Assembly: GCA_947258785.1 (NCBI GenBank)
Contig: CAMYJT010000010.1
Coordinates: 139,771-193,570 of the forward strand
Direction: 5' to 3'
Origin: an uncultured Gammaproteobacteria bacterium
Lineage (GTDB): Bacteria; Pseudomonadota; Gammaproteobacteria; Arenicellales; JAANXG01
Length of the DNA: 53,800 bases
The translations under genes and the position numbers were made by a program. Position 1 is the stretch's first letter. Each line of letters opens with the position of its first letter. Below are positions 10,451 to 19,940 of the stretch, piece by piece. The notes below the pieces were generated by a model. The model was given only the letters and a program-made list of their open reading frames with translations. It did not search any database and had not been told where the DNA came from.

Positions 10451-11005
10451 ATGCACGATGGGAACAAGCAACATAGGGAAAAGATATCGGCTTTAATGGA
10501 CGGCGAACTCGGACACTCCGAGCGCGTGACGGTTCTGCGCGATGTGAGGAGTAATGCGAGGCTGAGCGAACTTTGGAGCCGCTACCATCTGATTGGCTCG
10601 ATGTTTCGCAGTGAACTGCCGTTTTATTCAGCCCGTCTGCCGCAACGTGTCGGTGATTTGATCGATAAGGAGCATCCCCACCACTCGAATACTCTTGAAC
10701 GGCTCTCTAGCCTCAGAAATCGGTATTCACCAAATCTAACTCGAAATCTGGCAGTTGCGGCATCCATTATGCTGGCGGTGGCCGGGGGTTGGTATACCGT
10801 TCAGCTAACCGATGATCCCGCTATCAATTTTGATACAAGCCGGACCATAACGGAGACCGGTGTCGCCACTAAGTGGGAGACGATAGAACCAGGTCAGGAA
10901 GACCAACTCAACGCACTGTTGGTGGAACACGGTGAATTTACCACTATGTCGGGACTCAATGGACTGATTTCTTATGCAAAGTTTGTCAGTTACGATACCC
11001 AGTAA
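10451..11005 (+). CDS. rseA: Anti-sigma-E factor RseA
   Basis: RseA spans the inner membrane and sequesters RpoE. The 184-residue product has the N-terminal sigma-binding domain (REKISALMDGELGH, then ELWSRYHLIGSMFRSE), one membrane helix at about residues 97-115 (NLAVAASIMLAVAGGWYTV), and a periplasmic tail of about 65 residues that would bind RseB. Sequence conservation outside the N-terminal domain is low, as is normal for the family. It starts 18 bp after rpoE. Confidence 0.93.
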   Translation: MHDGNKQHREKISALMDGELGHSERVTVLRDVRSNARLSELWSRYHLIGSMFRSELPFYSARLPQRVGDLIDKEHPHHSNTLERLSSLRNRYSPNLTRNLAVAASIMLAVAGGWYTVQLTDDPAINFDTSRTITETGVATKWETIEPGQEDQLNALLVEHGEFTTMSGLNGLISYAKFVSYDTQ

Positions 11006-11018
11006 TTGACGATTCACC

Positions 11019-11978
11019 GTGCGCATCGCATTGTTCCTCGCCCTTGCTGCGGTTACCACACTTGCTCGTGGTGACGACGAGATCGCCCAATGGTTGATAA
11101 AGATAAACCAAGCCGCGTATGAACTCGATTACCGAGGCACTTTCGTTTACGTCCACGAAGACCAGATTGAAGTTATGATGGTGGCCCGCAAGACTGAACG
11201 CGGTGCGGTGCGGGAACGCATATACTCCATAAACGGGTCACCCCGGGAAATCATTCGCGACGAAGAACAGGTTTGGTGTTTCTTGCCGGAGAAAAAAATT
11301 GGTGTCCACCAGTACCGGCAGGTATCGAAGAACAGTTTTCCTCATATTTTCTCAACGCACCTGTCGAAGCTTGGTGACAGTTATCGAATCACTCTTGGCG
11401 AATTGAGCAGGATTGCTAATCGGTCGGTCAGACTGATTCGTATACGACCAACCGACGTATACCGGTATGGCTATGATCTCTGGGCGGATCAGGAAACAGG
11501 ACTGCTGTTGAAAGTATCGCTCATGGACACGACATCAGATTACGTGGAGCATTATCTGTTTACCGATATCCAGATCGGCGGCCATATTGCGGATAAGGAT
11601 CTGGCTCCGATGACACCGAAAGAAGAACTGATTTGGCTTAACACCGGTCCACGCAGGCCGCCACAGTCGCAAAACAGCGCCAAGTGGTCGGCCCACACAG
11701 TGCCGGCGGGTTTTATGTTGTCGCACAGAATGAATCGCAAATCATCGACACAGAAGACATCGGTGGAGCATTTGGTATATTCCGACGGTCTTGCTGCGGT
11801 TTCTGTTTTTGCCGAACAGCTCCCGGATTCCCATACCAAACCCCTCAATGGAGCGAGTAGAATGGGTGCAGTGAATGCTTTCGGCACGGTGATCGACAAA
11901 CATCAGATTACCGTTGTTGGTGAAGTGCCGCCAACAACGGTTAAGATGATCGCCATGTCTGTAAAAAGAGCGGAGTAG
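11019..11978 (+). CDS. rseB: Sigma-E regulatory protein RseB (MucB)
   Basis: RseB is a periplasmic, lipoprotein-fold sensor that binds RseA and protects it from DegS-type cleavage until off-pathway envelope components displace it. The 319-residue product starts at a GTG with a signal peptide (RIALFLALAAVTTLARG, cleavage near residue 18). Family features include YRGTFVYVHEDQIEVM, the turn INGSPREIIRDEEQVWCFLP, and a second domain ending VGEVPPTTVKMIAMSV. It lies 13 bp after rseA and 6 bp before mucD. Confidence 0.94.
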   Translation: MRIALFLALAAVTTLARGDDEIAQWLIKINQAAYELDYRGTFVYVHEDQIEVMMVARKTERGAVRERIYSINGSPREIIRDEEQVWCFLPEKKIGVHQYRQVSKNSFPHIFSTHLSKLGDSYRITLGELSRIANRSVRLIRIRPTDVYRYGYDLWADQETGLLLKVSLMDTTSDYVEHYLFTDIQIGGHIADKDLAPMTPKEELIWLNTGPRRPPQSQNSAKWSAHTVPAGFMLSHRMNRKSSTQKTSVEHLVYSDGLAAVSVFAEQLPDSHTKPLNGASRMGAVNAFGTVIDKHQITVVGEVPPTTVKMIAMSVKRAE

Positions 11979-11984
11979 CAGTCA

Positions 11985-13409
11985 GTGAATACTAAGCGAG
12001 TGTCTAAGATGTTTGTGCTGCTGGCGGTGTTTGCCGTCGCGCAACCAGTTTTTGCACTGCGGGCTAAGCTTCCGGATTTCGCCGAACTGGTTCGACAAAA
12101 TGCTGAAGCTGTGGTGAACATCAGCACTACCCAAGTAATCAAGAGGCGTCCCACGCCACCTCAGTTTGACATTCCGGATTTCCCGGAGGACAGCCCGTTC
12201 CGTGACTTTTTCCGGCGGTTTTTTGAAGACCAGCCGGAGGAGCGTGACGCCCGTTCCCTGGGCTCCGGTTTCGTGATCTCGGCGGACGGCTATATTCTGA
12301 CTTGCGCCCACGTCATCGCCGAAGCCAGTGAAATAGTCGTCCGCTTCAGTGACCGGCGCGAACTGGAGGCTGAGGTGGTCGGTATGGACAAGCGCAGTGA
12401 TGTGGCCCTGTTAAAGGTAAATGCAGACAAACTGGCAACGGTGAGGCTGGGTGATCCCAGCAAACTGTCGGTTGGCGAATGGGTGCTCGCGATCGGCTCT
12501 CCGTTCGGCTTCGAGAGCACCGCGACGGCGGGCATCGTATCCGCGAAAGGACGCAGCCTCCCGAACGAAAACTACGTACCGTTCATTCAGACTGACGTCG
12601 CCATCAATCCGGGGAATTCGGGTGGCCCGCTGTTCAATCTCGATGGTGAAGTCGTCGGTATCAATGCCCAAATCTACAGCCGAACCGGTGGATTTATGGG
12701 GTTATCCTTTGCGGTTCCGATTGACATTGCCACCGAAGTCGCCAAACAGATCCGCGAGAAGGGTCGGGTCACGCGCGGCTGGTTGGGCGTACTGATTCAA
12801 GATGTTACCCGAGAGCTCGCAGAGTCGTTTGGCATGAAAAAACCTGTGGGCGCCCTGGTGTCCGAAATAATGCCTGAGAGTCCAGCCGCGGCTTCCGATC
12901 TCAGACCTGGCGATATTATAGTCGCCTACAACGGGCGGCCCTTGATAAAGATGTCCGATCTTCCACCGCTGGTCGGAGTGACGCCGATTGGCGATACAGT
13001 CGCTTTGGACGTCATTCGTGATGGAAAAAAGAAAATAATCAAGGTTACGATCGGAGAATTACCCGATGAGGACCAGGAAATCGCTGAGCAAAAGGTGGAC
13101 AAAACACGCCTCGATGAGGTGTTGGGCATGACGGTCGAGAATCTGACGCCGGAACAGAAAAAACGATTTGACATCGATGCCGGGGTGTACGTGAGCGGTG
13201 TCGAAGCCGGCCCGGCGCGGCGCGCGGGAATCAAAAGTGGCGATGTGGTAGTTCAAGTCCAGGGCAAACCAGTGGAGAACGTCGCGGAGTTCAAGCTTCT
13301 GGTAGAAAATCTGCCAACTGACAAATCAGTGCCAGTGCTGATCCGCCGGGAACAGCGCTCGTTATTCCTGGCGCTCAAAAACGACAAAAAAGGCCCCCGA
13401 AGCGACTGA
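11985..13409 (+). CDS. mucD: Periplasmic serine endoprotease DegP-like (MucD)
   Basis: This Do-family HtrA protease degrades or refolds misfolded periplasmic proteins. The 474-residue protein has a signal peptide (FVLLAVFAVAQPVFA), a trypsin-like domain with the catalytic triad His in LTCAHVI, Asp in KRSDVALLKV and Ser in NPGNSGGPLF, and two PDZ domains (about 275-360 and 380-465, with GWLGVLIQDV and GVYVSGVEAGPARRAGI). The start is GTG at 11985; an ATG eight codons later is possible. It closes the rpoE operon and is followed by a hairpin terminator, so protease and stress regulator are expressed together. Confidence 0.96.
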   Translation: MNTKRVSKMFVLLAVFAVAQPVFALRAKLPDFAELVRQNAEAVVNISTTQVIKRRPTPPQFDIPDFPEDSPFRDFFRRFFEDQPEERDARSLGSGFVISADGYILTCAHVIAEASEIVVRFSDRRELEAEVVGMDKRSDVALLKVNADKLATVRLGDPSKLSVGEWVLAIGSPFGFESTATAGIVSAKGRSLPNENYVPFIQTDVAINPGNSGGPLFNLDGEVVGINAQIYSRTGGFMGLSFAVPIDIATEVAKQIREKGRVTRGWLGVLIQDVTRELAESFGMKKPVGALVSEIMPESPAAASDLRPGDIIVAYNGRPLIKMSDLPPLVGVTPIGDTVALDVIRDGKKKIIKVTIGELPDEDQEIAEQKVDKTRLDEVLGMTVENLTPEQKKRFDIDAGVYVSGVEAGPARRAGIKSGDVVVQVQGKPVENVAEFKLLVENLPTDKSVPVLIRREQRSLFLALKNDKKGPRSD

Positions 13410-13462
13410 TTCGAGCGATATGATTTGTTAGCGGGAGTTAAACTGCTAAAATAACAGCATCG

Positions 13463-13485
13463 AGGCGCGACGGGCGCCTTTTTTA
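13463..13485 (+). terminator. Rho-independent terminator after mucD
   Basis: The stem AGGCGC / GCGCCT with a five-base loop (GACGG) is followed directly by a run of six T. It lies 54 bp after the mucD stop and 58 bp before lepA, so it ends the rpoE-rseA-rseB-mucD transcript and separates it from the lepA series. Confidence 0.8.
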
Positions 13486-13542
13486 TTACCCTAAACACAA
13501 GCAGTCGTCCGGTGCCGGGGCTGCCATTCTATTCTTACTCAG

Positions 13543-15351
13543 ATGGTTGTTCACGACTTACAGCGTATCCGCAATGTCGCCATCATTGCGCATGTGGATC
13601 ACGGAAAATCCACCTTGGCCGATCGATTCATACAGCGATGCGGTGGGCTCAGTGCCAGGGAAATGTCGGCGCAGGTGCTTGACTCCATGGATTTAGAACG
13701 GGAGAGAGGTATCACGATCAAGGCGCAGAGCGTCTCTTTATCGTATAAATCTGCAGGTGGAATCGAGTATCAGTTGAACTTCATTGATACCCCCGGCCAT
13801 GTTGATTTTTCGTATGAAGTATCCAGGTCATTAACCGCCTGCGATGGTGCAATCCTCGTGGTGGACGCCTCGCAGGGGGTGGAGGCTCAAACCGTGGCCA
13901 ACTGCCATACGGCGGTTGACCTCGGACTTGAACTACTTCCGGTTATCAACAAAATCGACCTGCCGGCAGCAGACCCTCAGCGTGTTACCGCGGAGATCGA
14001 GAATATTATTGGTATCGATTGCAGCCACGCCGTATTCTGCAGCGCCAAGACTGGCCAGGGCATTGACGAAGTGTTGGAAGCGATCGTCAAGTATATGCCT
14101 TCGCCGGTCGGTAATCGTCGCGAATCACTCAAGGCATTGATCCTGGATTCCTGGTTCGATAACTACCTTGGCACTGTCTCCTTGCTTCGACTTTTTGATG
14201 GCCGGTTGAAGGCCCGCGACCGGATCACGATGATAGCATCGGGGCGAAACTACGTTGTCGAGCAGATCGGCATTTTTACGCCCAAACGGACCAAGGTGAC
14301 TGAACTGCGTGCCGGAGAGGTTGGATATCTTATCGCCGGTGTAAAAGACGTCAAGGGGGCCCGGGTTGGTGACACGGTGACCAGTACCGACTCGCCCACC
14401 ACAGCTCCTCTAGAGGGTTTCCGGGAGATCAGTCCACGTGTCTTCGCGGGGTTATTTCTCGTTAATTCCGGTGAGTATGAGTCATTCCGCGAGGCCCTTG
14501 AGCGGCTCAGCTTGAACGACGCCTCGTTGCATTACGAACCGGAGACTTCTGAAGCGCTCGGGTACGGCTTCCGTTGCGGTTTCCTGGGCATGCTGCACAT
14601 GGAGATCATACAGGAGCGTTTGGAAAGGGAATATGGTATCGAACTGATTACTACCGCTCCTACGGTTGCTTATGAAGTAGTAACGATGTCCGGTCGGCGA
14701 TGTATGATCGACAGGCCGTCGCAACTCCCTGCCCCGAGTGAAATAAAACAGGTGCGTGAACCAATTGTCGAGACACGCATGTTGATGCCGCACGAGTATG
14801 TCGGCACCGTCATTACGATGTGCATCAATAAACGCGGAATGCAAAGGGATATACGCTACCTGGGTCGCCAGGTGATGCTGATTTTTGATTTGCCATTAAT
14901 AGAAGTGGTTCTGGACTTTTTTGATAAACTTAAATCCGTCAGCCGGGGATATGCGTCGTTGGACTTTGAATTCAAAGAATTTCGCCCTGCGGATATGTGT
15001 AAACTGGACTTTATGATAAATGGTGACAAAGTGGACTCGCTGTCGATTCTCATCCATCGCCAGCAGGCACAGTTCCGAGGCAGAGAGCTGGTTAAACGCA
15101 TGCGGGACCTCATTCCCAGACAGATGTTCGACGTTGCAGTGCAAGCCGCCGTGGGTTCACGGATTGTTGCCCGCGAAACGATTAGGGCCATGCGGAAAAA
15201 CGTCACGGCGAAGTGTTACGGCGGAGACGTGAGCCGTAAAAGAAAGCTTCTCGAAAAACAGAAGAAGGGCAAACAGAAGATGAAAAAGATAGGTTCAGTT
15301 GAAATTCCGCAAGAGGCGTTTATGGCCGTGTTGCGGGTGGAAGCGAAATAG
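13543..15351 (+). CDS. lepA: Elongation factor 4 (LepA)
   Basis: LepA is a ribosome-associated GTPase of the EF-G class, implicated in ribosome biogenesis and translation under stress. The 602-residue length is typical. GTPase motifs are G1 [10 protein letters not shown]2 in the GITIK segment ([12 protein letters not shown]), G3 DTPGHVDF and G4 NKIDLP. The EF4-specific C-terminal domain includes the basic stretch [18 protein letters not shown] and the end [14 protein letters not shown]. The gene heads lepA-lepB-DUF4845-rnc-era-recO-pdxJ, a common gammaproteobacterial order. Confidence 0.98.
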   Translation: MVVHDLQRIRNVAIIAHVDHGKSTLADRFIQRCGGLSAREMSAQVLDSMDLERERGITIKAQSVSLSYKSAGGIEYQLNFIDTPGHVDFSYEVSRSLTACDGAILVVDASQGVEAQTVANCHTAVDLGLELLPVINKIDLPAADPQRVTAEIENIIGIDCSHAVFCSAKTGQGIDEVLEAIVKYMPSPVGNRRESLKALILDSWFDNYLGTVSLLRLFDGRLKARDRITMIASGRNYVVEQIGIFTPKRTKVTELRAGEVGYLIAGVKDVKGARVGDTVTSTDSPTTAPLEGFREISPRVFAGLFLVNSGEYESFREALERLSLNDASLHYEPETSEALGYGFRCGFLGMLHMEIIQERLEREYGIELITTAPTVAYEVVTMSGRRCMIDRPSQLPAPSEIKQVREPIVETRMLMPHEYVGTVITMCINKRGMQRDIRYLGRQVMLIFDLPLIEVVLDFFDKLKSVSRGYASLDFEFKEFRPADMCKLDFMINGDKVDSLSILIHRQQAQFRGRELVKRMRDLIPRQMFDVAVQAAVGSRIVARETIRAMRKNVTAKCYGGDVSRKRKLLEKQKKGKQKMKKIGSVEIPQEAFMAVLRVEAK

Positions 15352-15354
15352 GGT

Positions 15355-16158
15355 ATGGACTTTGCAGTTGTTCTTTTTGTCGCCCTGCTGGTTACCGGGG
15401 CCATATCGTTGTGGGATAGATTGGTCCGCAAACCGAGACTGCTGCGTGTCACCGGTGATTCCGCAGCAGAGAGTCGAGTTGAGGCTGGCAAGGATCCTTG
15501 GCCCATCGAGTACGCGAAGGCATTTTTCCCGGTCATATTACTGGTGTTCGTCTTACGTTCCTTCGTCGTCGAGCCGTTCCGGATTCCCTCTGGATCCATG
15601 CTGCCAAGCCTGCAGGTCGGAGACTTCATTCTGGTGAACAAGTTTGGCTATGGCCTCAGATTGCCGGTCATCAACAAAAAGATGATTGATATTTCATCGC
15701 CGAAGCGGGGCGACGTCATGGTGTTCCGATTCCCACATGATGAAAGTATTAATTTCATCAAACGCGTGGTCGGGTTGCCGGACGATAATATCGAATACAG
15801 AAATAAACGGATTTATGTGAATGGTGAGCCGGCACCGACCGTGGCCTCCGGAGAGTATCCGTTTCGCGAGGCGGGTAAACGGCACGTCCTGGCGACCCGA
15901 TATCTGGAGACGCTCGACAACGAACAGCATTACATACTGGTTGATCCCTCCAAACGTACCAGCAGCATGAGCTTTACCGTCCCGAAGGGGCATTACTTTG
16001 TGATGGGAGACAACCGAGACTATAGTAATGATAGCCGGTTCTGGGGCTTTGTCCCGGAGGCAAACGTCATCGGTAGGGCTTTCTTTATCTGGTTCAGTTG
16101 GGACGTATCGGCAGGCGGTGGTATCGATTGGACGCGTATCGGCGAAAGCATTCAATAG
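15355..16158 (+). CDS. lepB: Signal peptidase I (LepB)
   Basis: LepB removes signal peptides from exported proteins at the periplasmic face of the inner membrane. The 267-residue protein has an N-terminal membrane helix (about residues 2-19), a second one at 56-74 (FFPVILLVFVLRSFVVEPF), the catalytic Ser in IPSGSMLPSLQVGD and the catalytic Lys in FIKRVVGLPDD. The C-terminal box MGDNRDYSNDSRFWGFVP is present. It begins 3 bp after the lepA stop. The many exported proteins in this window are likely substrates. Confidence 0.97.
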   Translation: MDFAVVLFVALLVTGAISLWDRLVRKPRLLRVTGDSAAESRVEAGKDPWPIEYAKAFFPVILLVFVLRSFVVEPFRIPSGSMLPSLQVGDFILVNKFGYGLRLPVINKKMIDISSPKRGDVMVFRFPHDESINFIKRVVGLPDDNIEYRNKRIYVNGEPAPTVASGEYPFREAGKRHVLATRYLETLDNEQHYILVDPSKRTSSMSFTVPKGHYFVMGDNRDYSNDSRFWGFVPEANVIGRAFFIWFSWDVSAGGGIDWTRIGESIQ

Positions 16159-16168
16159 AGAGGAGCTG

Positions 16169-16543
16169 ATGAGACAGAATCAATCCGGTTGGACGTTTTG
16201 GACGGTTTCAGTCGCGGTGATTATCTTACTTGTACTGGTGCTACTTTTTATGAGGTTGTTCCCGCCGTACTTTGATAATCTCAAGCTTCAAGAGGCGTTA
16301 GATTCGATTGCCGACGACCCCCGTGTGACTAATATGACACGGCGTCAGATCATCGCGGAACTCGATAAGATTTTGTACATTGATTTTGCCGACGAAATCG
16401 TCGACCTCAAGGAGTCATTGACGATCGAAAAAACCAGTAAGCTAATGTCCATCGTCATCGACTACGAAGTGGTAGTTCCGCTCGTTTATAATGTGAGTGC
16501 GTTGTTGGAGTTTAACAATACGGCGGACGTTCCATTGCAATAA
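16169..16543 (+). CDS. DUF4845 membrane protein
   Basis: This 124-residue protein of unknown function has one N-terminal membrane helix (about residues 10-31, WTVSVAVIILLVLVLLFMRL) followed by a small soluble domain, probably periplasmic. It matches the DUF4845 family, regularly found between lepB and rnc in gammaproteobacteria; the recurring pattern is a type IV pilin-like start and a short alpha-beta domain. The ATG at 16169 follows AGAGGAG and is 10 bp after lepB. Its TAA shares a base with the rnc ATG. No function can be inferred beyond the conserved neighbourhood. Confidence 0.82.
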   Translation: MRQNQSGWTFWTVSVAVIILLVLVLLFMRLFPPYFDNLKLQEALDSIADDPRVTNMTRRQIIAELDKILYIDFADEIVDLKESLTIEKTSKLMSIVIDYEVVVPLVYNVSALLEFNNTADVPLQ

Positions 16544-17223
16544 TGGTGGAATACGATGAAATTTACGCCCAACTCGATTATCGCTTCGATGACTCAAGCC
16601 TGCTTGAGCGGGCGCTGACCCACCGCAGCCACGGGCCGGCAAATTACGAACGACTTGAATTTCTCGGTGACAGCATCCTCAGTCTGGTGGTGTCTGAGTG
16701 GTTGTATCACCGATTCTCCGATTTGACCGAGGGAAAGCTGAGCCGCATGCGTGCGGCGATTGTCCGAAAAGACACGCTGGCCAACGTTGCTCGGGAATTG
16801 CGCCTTGGCGAAGCCCTTATACTGGGGGAAGGCGAAAAGAAAAGCGGCGGATTCAATCGTGACTCGATTCTTGCCGATTGTCTCGAAGCTGTCATTGGGG
16901 CGATATTTCTGGATCGCGGTCTCGACGCGAGTAAGAGCTTCATCATCCAAAAATTTGCACCGCACCTCTCGAAGCTGCGCTCAGACTCAGTGTACAAAGA
17001 CTTCAAGAGCCGTCTTCAGGAATATCTTCAGCAGCGTGGCCTGCCGGTCCCGCAATACATCGTCGTCAGCGTTGTCGGTGAACCTCACCAACAGACGTTT
17101 GAAGTCGAATGCCAGGTCGACGGGGTAGCTGAAACATTTGCCGCGACCGGAGCCAGCAGGCGAATAGCTGAGCAAACGGCTGCCAAAACGGCATACAAGG
17201 CATTGCTTGGAGTGTGCACATGA
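16543..17223 (+). CDS. rnc: Ribonuclease III
   Basis: RNase III cuts double-stranded RNA in rRNA maturation and mRNA turnover. The 226-residue protein has the catalytic signature YERLEFLGDSIL, the second acidic motif DCLEAVIGAIFLDRG, and a C-terminal double-stranded RNA-binding domain (about residues 154-222, DFKSRLQEYLQQRGLPVPQY through GASRRIAEQTAAKTAY). The ATG overlaps the preceding stop (TAATG), and the TGA overlaps the era ATG, so the genes are translationally coupled. Confidence 0.98.
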   Translation: MVEYDEIYAQLDYRFDDSSLLERALTHRSHGPANYERLEFLGDSILSLVVSEWLYHRFSDLTEGKLSRMRAAIVRKDTLANVARELRLGEALILGEGEKKSGGFNRDSILADCLEAVIGAIFLDRGLDASKSFIIQKFAPHLSKLRSDSVYKDFKSRLQEYLQQRGLPVPQYIVVSVVGEPHQQTFEVECQVDGVAETFAATGASRRIAEQTAAKTAYKALLGVCT

Positions 17224-18116
17224 CCTTCAAGTTCGGTTATGTAACTTTGATAGGCCGACCAAACGTCGGCAAGTCGACGTTGATGAACAGGCTCGTCGGG
17301 CGCAAAATAAGTATCACCTCGCCACGGCCGCAGACTACACGCCATCGAATTCTCGGTATCCGGAGTACTCAGGACTCGCAAATTGTATTTGTTGATACGC
17401 CAGGGTTCGATCAACGCAACAGAAAGGCCATCGGACGTGTAACCAACCGCACCGCGGTGGCGAGCGTCACCGGAATAGACGCTATAGTGTTCGTTATCGA
17501 AGCGATAGGGTGGCGGCAAGGTGATGACACCGTGTGCAAATTGCTGCGGGGCACATCCGCTCCGGTAATCATGGCCATCAACAAGATTGACCGGATGGCG
17601 CAAAAACAAATGTTGTTGCCGTTGATTGATCGAGTATCCAGGGCGGGTGAATTCGCGGACGTCATCCCACTTTCGGCGAAAACCGCTTACAGCCTGGAAC
17701 GATTGCTGATAGCGATCACCAGACAGCTACCAGTTGCCGAGGCTGGATTTCCCGCCGAACAACTCACTGATCGCAGTGATGGATTCATTGCATCGGAGCT
17801 CATTCGAGAACAACTGTTCCGGCAATTGGGGGAAGAACTGCCGTACCTCACCGCCGTTGAATTAACGGCCTATCGGGAGACCGGATCCTTGACGGAAATT
17901 GACGCCGACATCTGGGTCGACAGACCCAGCCACAAAGCGATCGTCATCGGCAATGGTGGAAAACGGCTGAAGCAAATCGGCAGTCGTGCGAGAGAGCAGC
18001 TGGAGCGTTTTCTGGGCAAACGCGTTCATGTGAAGTTATGGGTAAAGGTGCGCAGCGGATGGATGGATAGTCGATCTTCGTTGGCCATGCTCGGCTATCA
18101 CGAAGACAACTGGTGA
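17220..18116 (+). CDS. era: GTPase Era
   Basis: Era is an essential GTPase that binds the 3' end of 16S rRNA and assists 30S assembly. The 298-residue product has G1 GRPNVGKST, G3 DTPGF and G4 NKID, and a C-terminal KH domain (about residues 220-296) with IVIGNGGKRLKQIG and FLGKRVHVKLWVKVRSGW. The ATG at 17220 overlaps the rnc TGA (ATGA); a GTG two codons upstream is possible but less likely. The TGA in turn overlaps the recO GTG. Confidence 0.97.
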   Translation: MTFKFGYVTLIGRPNVGKSTLMNRLVGRKISITSPRPQTTRHRILGIRSTQDSQIVFVDTPGFDQRNRKAIGRVTNRTAVASVTGIDAIVFVIEAIGWRQGDDTVCKLLRGTSAPVIMAINKIDRMAQKQMLLPLIDRVSRAGEFADVIPLSAKTAYSLERLLIAITRQLPVAEAGFPAEQLTDRSDGFIASELIREQLFRQLGEELPYLTAVELTAYRETGSLTEIDADIWVDRPSHKAIVIGNGGKRLKQIGSRAREQLERFLGKRVHVKLWVKVRSGWMDSRSSLAMLGYHEDNW

Positions 18117-18826
18117 GAATACAGCAACAAGCCGGATTTGTACTGCACACGCGGCCGTTTCGGGAAACAAGTCTGTTGGTGGAGGTATTCACCCGCGAGC
18201 ATGGCCGTCTCGCCATGCTGGCCAAAGGCGCGCGCCGGATTAAATCGAACATCAGAGGAATTCTGCTGCCTTTCCAGCCGCTGTTGTTGAGCTGGTCGGG
18301 AAAGGGTGAACTCCCGGTCGCAACATCGGCAGAGCTGTTCGGAAGGTTTCTTCGACTGCAGGGCCACGGTCGATTATGCGGCTTCTATCTCAACGAATTA
18401 GTCGTACGGCTGCTGCATCGGTATGACGCACATCAGTCGCTGTTCGACCATTACCAGCGGGTGATTTACAAGCTCGAGCAACCGGCAGACCATGAATGGA
18501 TGCTGCGTCTATTCGAAAAGCACATGCTCAAAGAACTTGGTTACGCACTCGTTCTGGACCAGGAGGCAGACACTGGGGAGCGTGTCCGACCTGAATCGAG
18601 CTATCACTATGAACCTCAGCAGGGTGTATTGAGAACAGAGCCTGATTCCAGTGACAATACAATCGTTAAAGGTGCGACACTCATCGCTTTGGCCGAAGAA
18701 AAATTGACCGACGATTACTGCCGGCAAGAGGTGAAACGGTTGATGCGATCGGTGATCGGGTATCATCTGGGCGGACGTGTTCTGCACAGCCGTAAACTGT
18801 TTCATCGACCATACAAGGGTGAATAA
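18113..18826 (+). CDS. recO: DNA repair protein RecO
   Basis: RecO works with RecR in the RecF pathway to load RecA on SSB-coated DNA and to anneal strands. The 237-residue protein opens RIQQQAGFVLHTRPFRETSLL, the typical OB-fold start, followed by AKGARRIKSNIRG and the helical C-terminal domain. The zinc-binding cysteines found in many RecO proteins are absent, as in E. coli. The GTG start overlaps the era stop (GTGA), and the stop adjoins the pdxJ ATG. Confidence 0.94.
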   Translation: MRIQQQAGFVLHTRPFRETSLLVEVFTREHGRLAMLAKGARRIKSNIRGILLPFQPLLLSWSGKGELPVATSAELFGRFLRLQGHGRLCGFYLNELVVRLLHRYDAHQSLFDHYQRVIYKLEQPADHEWMLRLFEKHMLKELGYALVLDQEADTGERVRPESSYHYEPQQGVLRTEPDSSDNTIVKGATLIALAEEKLTDDYCRQEVKRLMRSVIGYHLGGRVLHSRKLFHRPYKGE

Positions 18827-19606
18827 ATGGGGAACCAAGAATCGTTAACCGGTGATCGCATCGACATTGGTTTGGGCGTCAACATCGATCATGTCGCAAC
18901 GCTGCGTCAGGCCCGAGGAACGCGGTATCCTGATCCGCTTCAGGCCGCCTTCGTGGTCCAGGATGCCGGGGCCAACGGCATCACGGTGCATTTACGCGAA
19001 GATCGGCGCCATATCCGCGATGACGACGTGCAGCGCTTATCTGCGTCGCTTCTGATACCGATGAATCTGGAGATGGCCGCTACCTCGGAAATGCTGGCGA
19101 TCGCCTCCCGAATCAAACCGGAGGAGTGTTGCCTGGTACCGGAACGTCGGGAGGAATTGACAACCGAAGGCGGGCTCAACGCGGCCGACAAGATCCCCCT
19201 GTTACGCGACTACTCCGCGTCGTTGACCGCGACCGGAACCCGGGTCTCTCTATTCATCGACCCCGAGCCTCGCCAGGTCGAAGCGGCGGCCGAGATCGGC
19301 GCCCCGATCATCGAGCTGCACACCGGCGCCTACGCCGACAGCACGTCCCGCGGGCAGCGCCGAGACGAGCTACAGAGGCTCCAGGAGGCCGCTATGCTGG
19401 CTCACACCCTGGGGCTACAGGTCAACGCAGGCCACGGTCTAAACTACGTGAATGTGGACGACGTTGCCGCTGTCTCGCAGATAAAAATATTGAATATCGG
19501 TCACGCGATTGTCGCCCGCGCCGTGATCCACGGCTTGAGTCGCGCCGTGATGGATATGAAACAGCTGATGCAACAGGCGCGCCGGGAAAACCGTAAAGGG
19601 TTTTAA
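18827..19606 (+). CDS. pdxJ: Pyridoxine 5'-phosphate synthase (PdxJ)
   Basis: PdxJ condenses 1-deoxyxylulose 5-phosphate with 3-amino-2-oxopropyl phosphate to form pyridoxine 5'-phosphate, the ring-closing step of the DXP-dependent vitamin B6 route. The 259-residue protein shows [78 protein letters not shown] and [12 protein letters not shown], all diagnostic. It is the last gene of the lepA series here. In many relatives acpS follows, but here an intergenic region with repeats and an accessory island begin. Confidence 0.98.
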   Translation: MGNQESLTGDRIDIGLGVNIDHVATLRQARGTRYPDPLQAAFVVQDAGANGITVHLREDRRHIRDDDVQRLSASLLIPMNLEMAATSEMLAIASRIKPEECCLVPERREELTTEGGLNAADKIPLLRDYSASLTATGTRVSLFIDPEPRQVEAAAEIGAPIIELHTGAYADSTSRGQRRDELQRLQEAAMLAHTLGLQVNAGHGLNYVNVDDVAAVSQIKILNIGHAIVARAVIHGLSRAVMDMKQLMQQARRENRKGF

Positions 19607-19675
19607 CCCACCGGCTGCATGGCGGCGGGTCCATGCTCCGGGTTCAATTCTTATTAAACCGAGAATATCTAACCT

Positions 19676-19699
19676 GCATTTTGCACCAAGGCGGCGAAA
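19676..19699 (+). repeat. Short dispersed repeat, copy A
   Basis: The 24-bp sequence around TTGCACCAAGGCGGCGAAA matches copy B at 32487-32510 with two mismatches, in the same orientation. Both copies lie in non-coding DNA within about 100 bp of the end of a gene (pdxJ and fadA). The start TGCACC is like half of an NtrC site, but the second half is missing. Confidence 0.55.
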
Positions 19700-19814
19700 T
19701 AATGGTGTATCAAGTTGATTGTGTTCAATGATTCGGTCTGAGGTGATTCGTACAGTTTGTGCTTCTGCAATCGCCTATCCCGGCCCTGGCTCGATCTCGA
19801 ACGCCTGCACTTGG

Positions 19815-19934
19815 GCTTCACTCAACCCATAGCTCGCTATGGGTTTCGATCCAGCGCGGCGTCAAGCCACACGACCCTGCGACTACGCACGAGATCAAGT
19901 CCCTTCGCCATCATCCAGGATCCGTGGTGAAATA
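19815..19934 (+). repeat. REP-like palindromic repeat, copy 1
   Basis: The core (19815-19861) contains a perfect 10-bp inverted repeat, AACCCATAGC at 19824-19833 and GCTATGGGTT at 19836-19845, followed by TTTCGATCCAGCGCGGCG. A tail near 19902-19934 (CGCCATCATCCAGGATCC) also matches copy 2. The layout resembles the palindromic intergenic repeats with CTCAACCC and GGGTTTCG ends that are common in gammaproteobacteria. It lies just beyond the 3' end of the outer-membrane protein gene. Confidence 0.6.
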
Positions 19935-19940
19935 TACGGG

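Larger units (their letters stand above)
19607..19940. other. Intergenic region after pdxJ with two repeat elements
   Basis: This 334 bp convergent region holds a 24-bp element shared with the fadA downstream region (19676-19699) and copy 1 of a longer repeat (19815-19934). An imperfect hairpin with arms around ACCCACCG and CGGCGGGT lies just after the pdxJ stop but has no T-run. No coding sequence was recognised. Confidence 0.5.

Noticed and set aside
13425..13452. A good-looking promoter (TTGTTA, 16 bp, TAAAAT) between mucD and lepA
   Set aside because: It would start transcription only a few bases before the terminator hairpin at 13463-13485, so it could hardly serve lepA; the match is probably fortuitous, unless the hairpin acts as an attenuator.
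19824..19845. Perfect palindrome as a terminator of the outer-membrane barrel gene
   Set aside because: No T-run follows on the minus strand, and the hairpin is shared with a repeat family, so it is annotated as part of the repeat.
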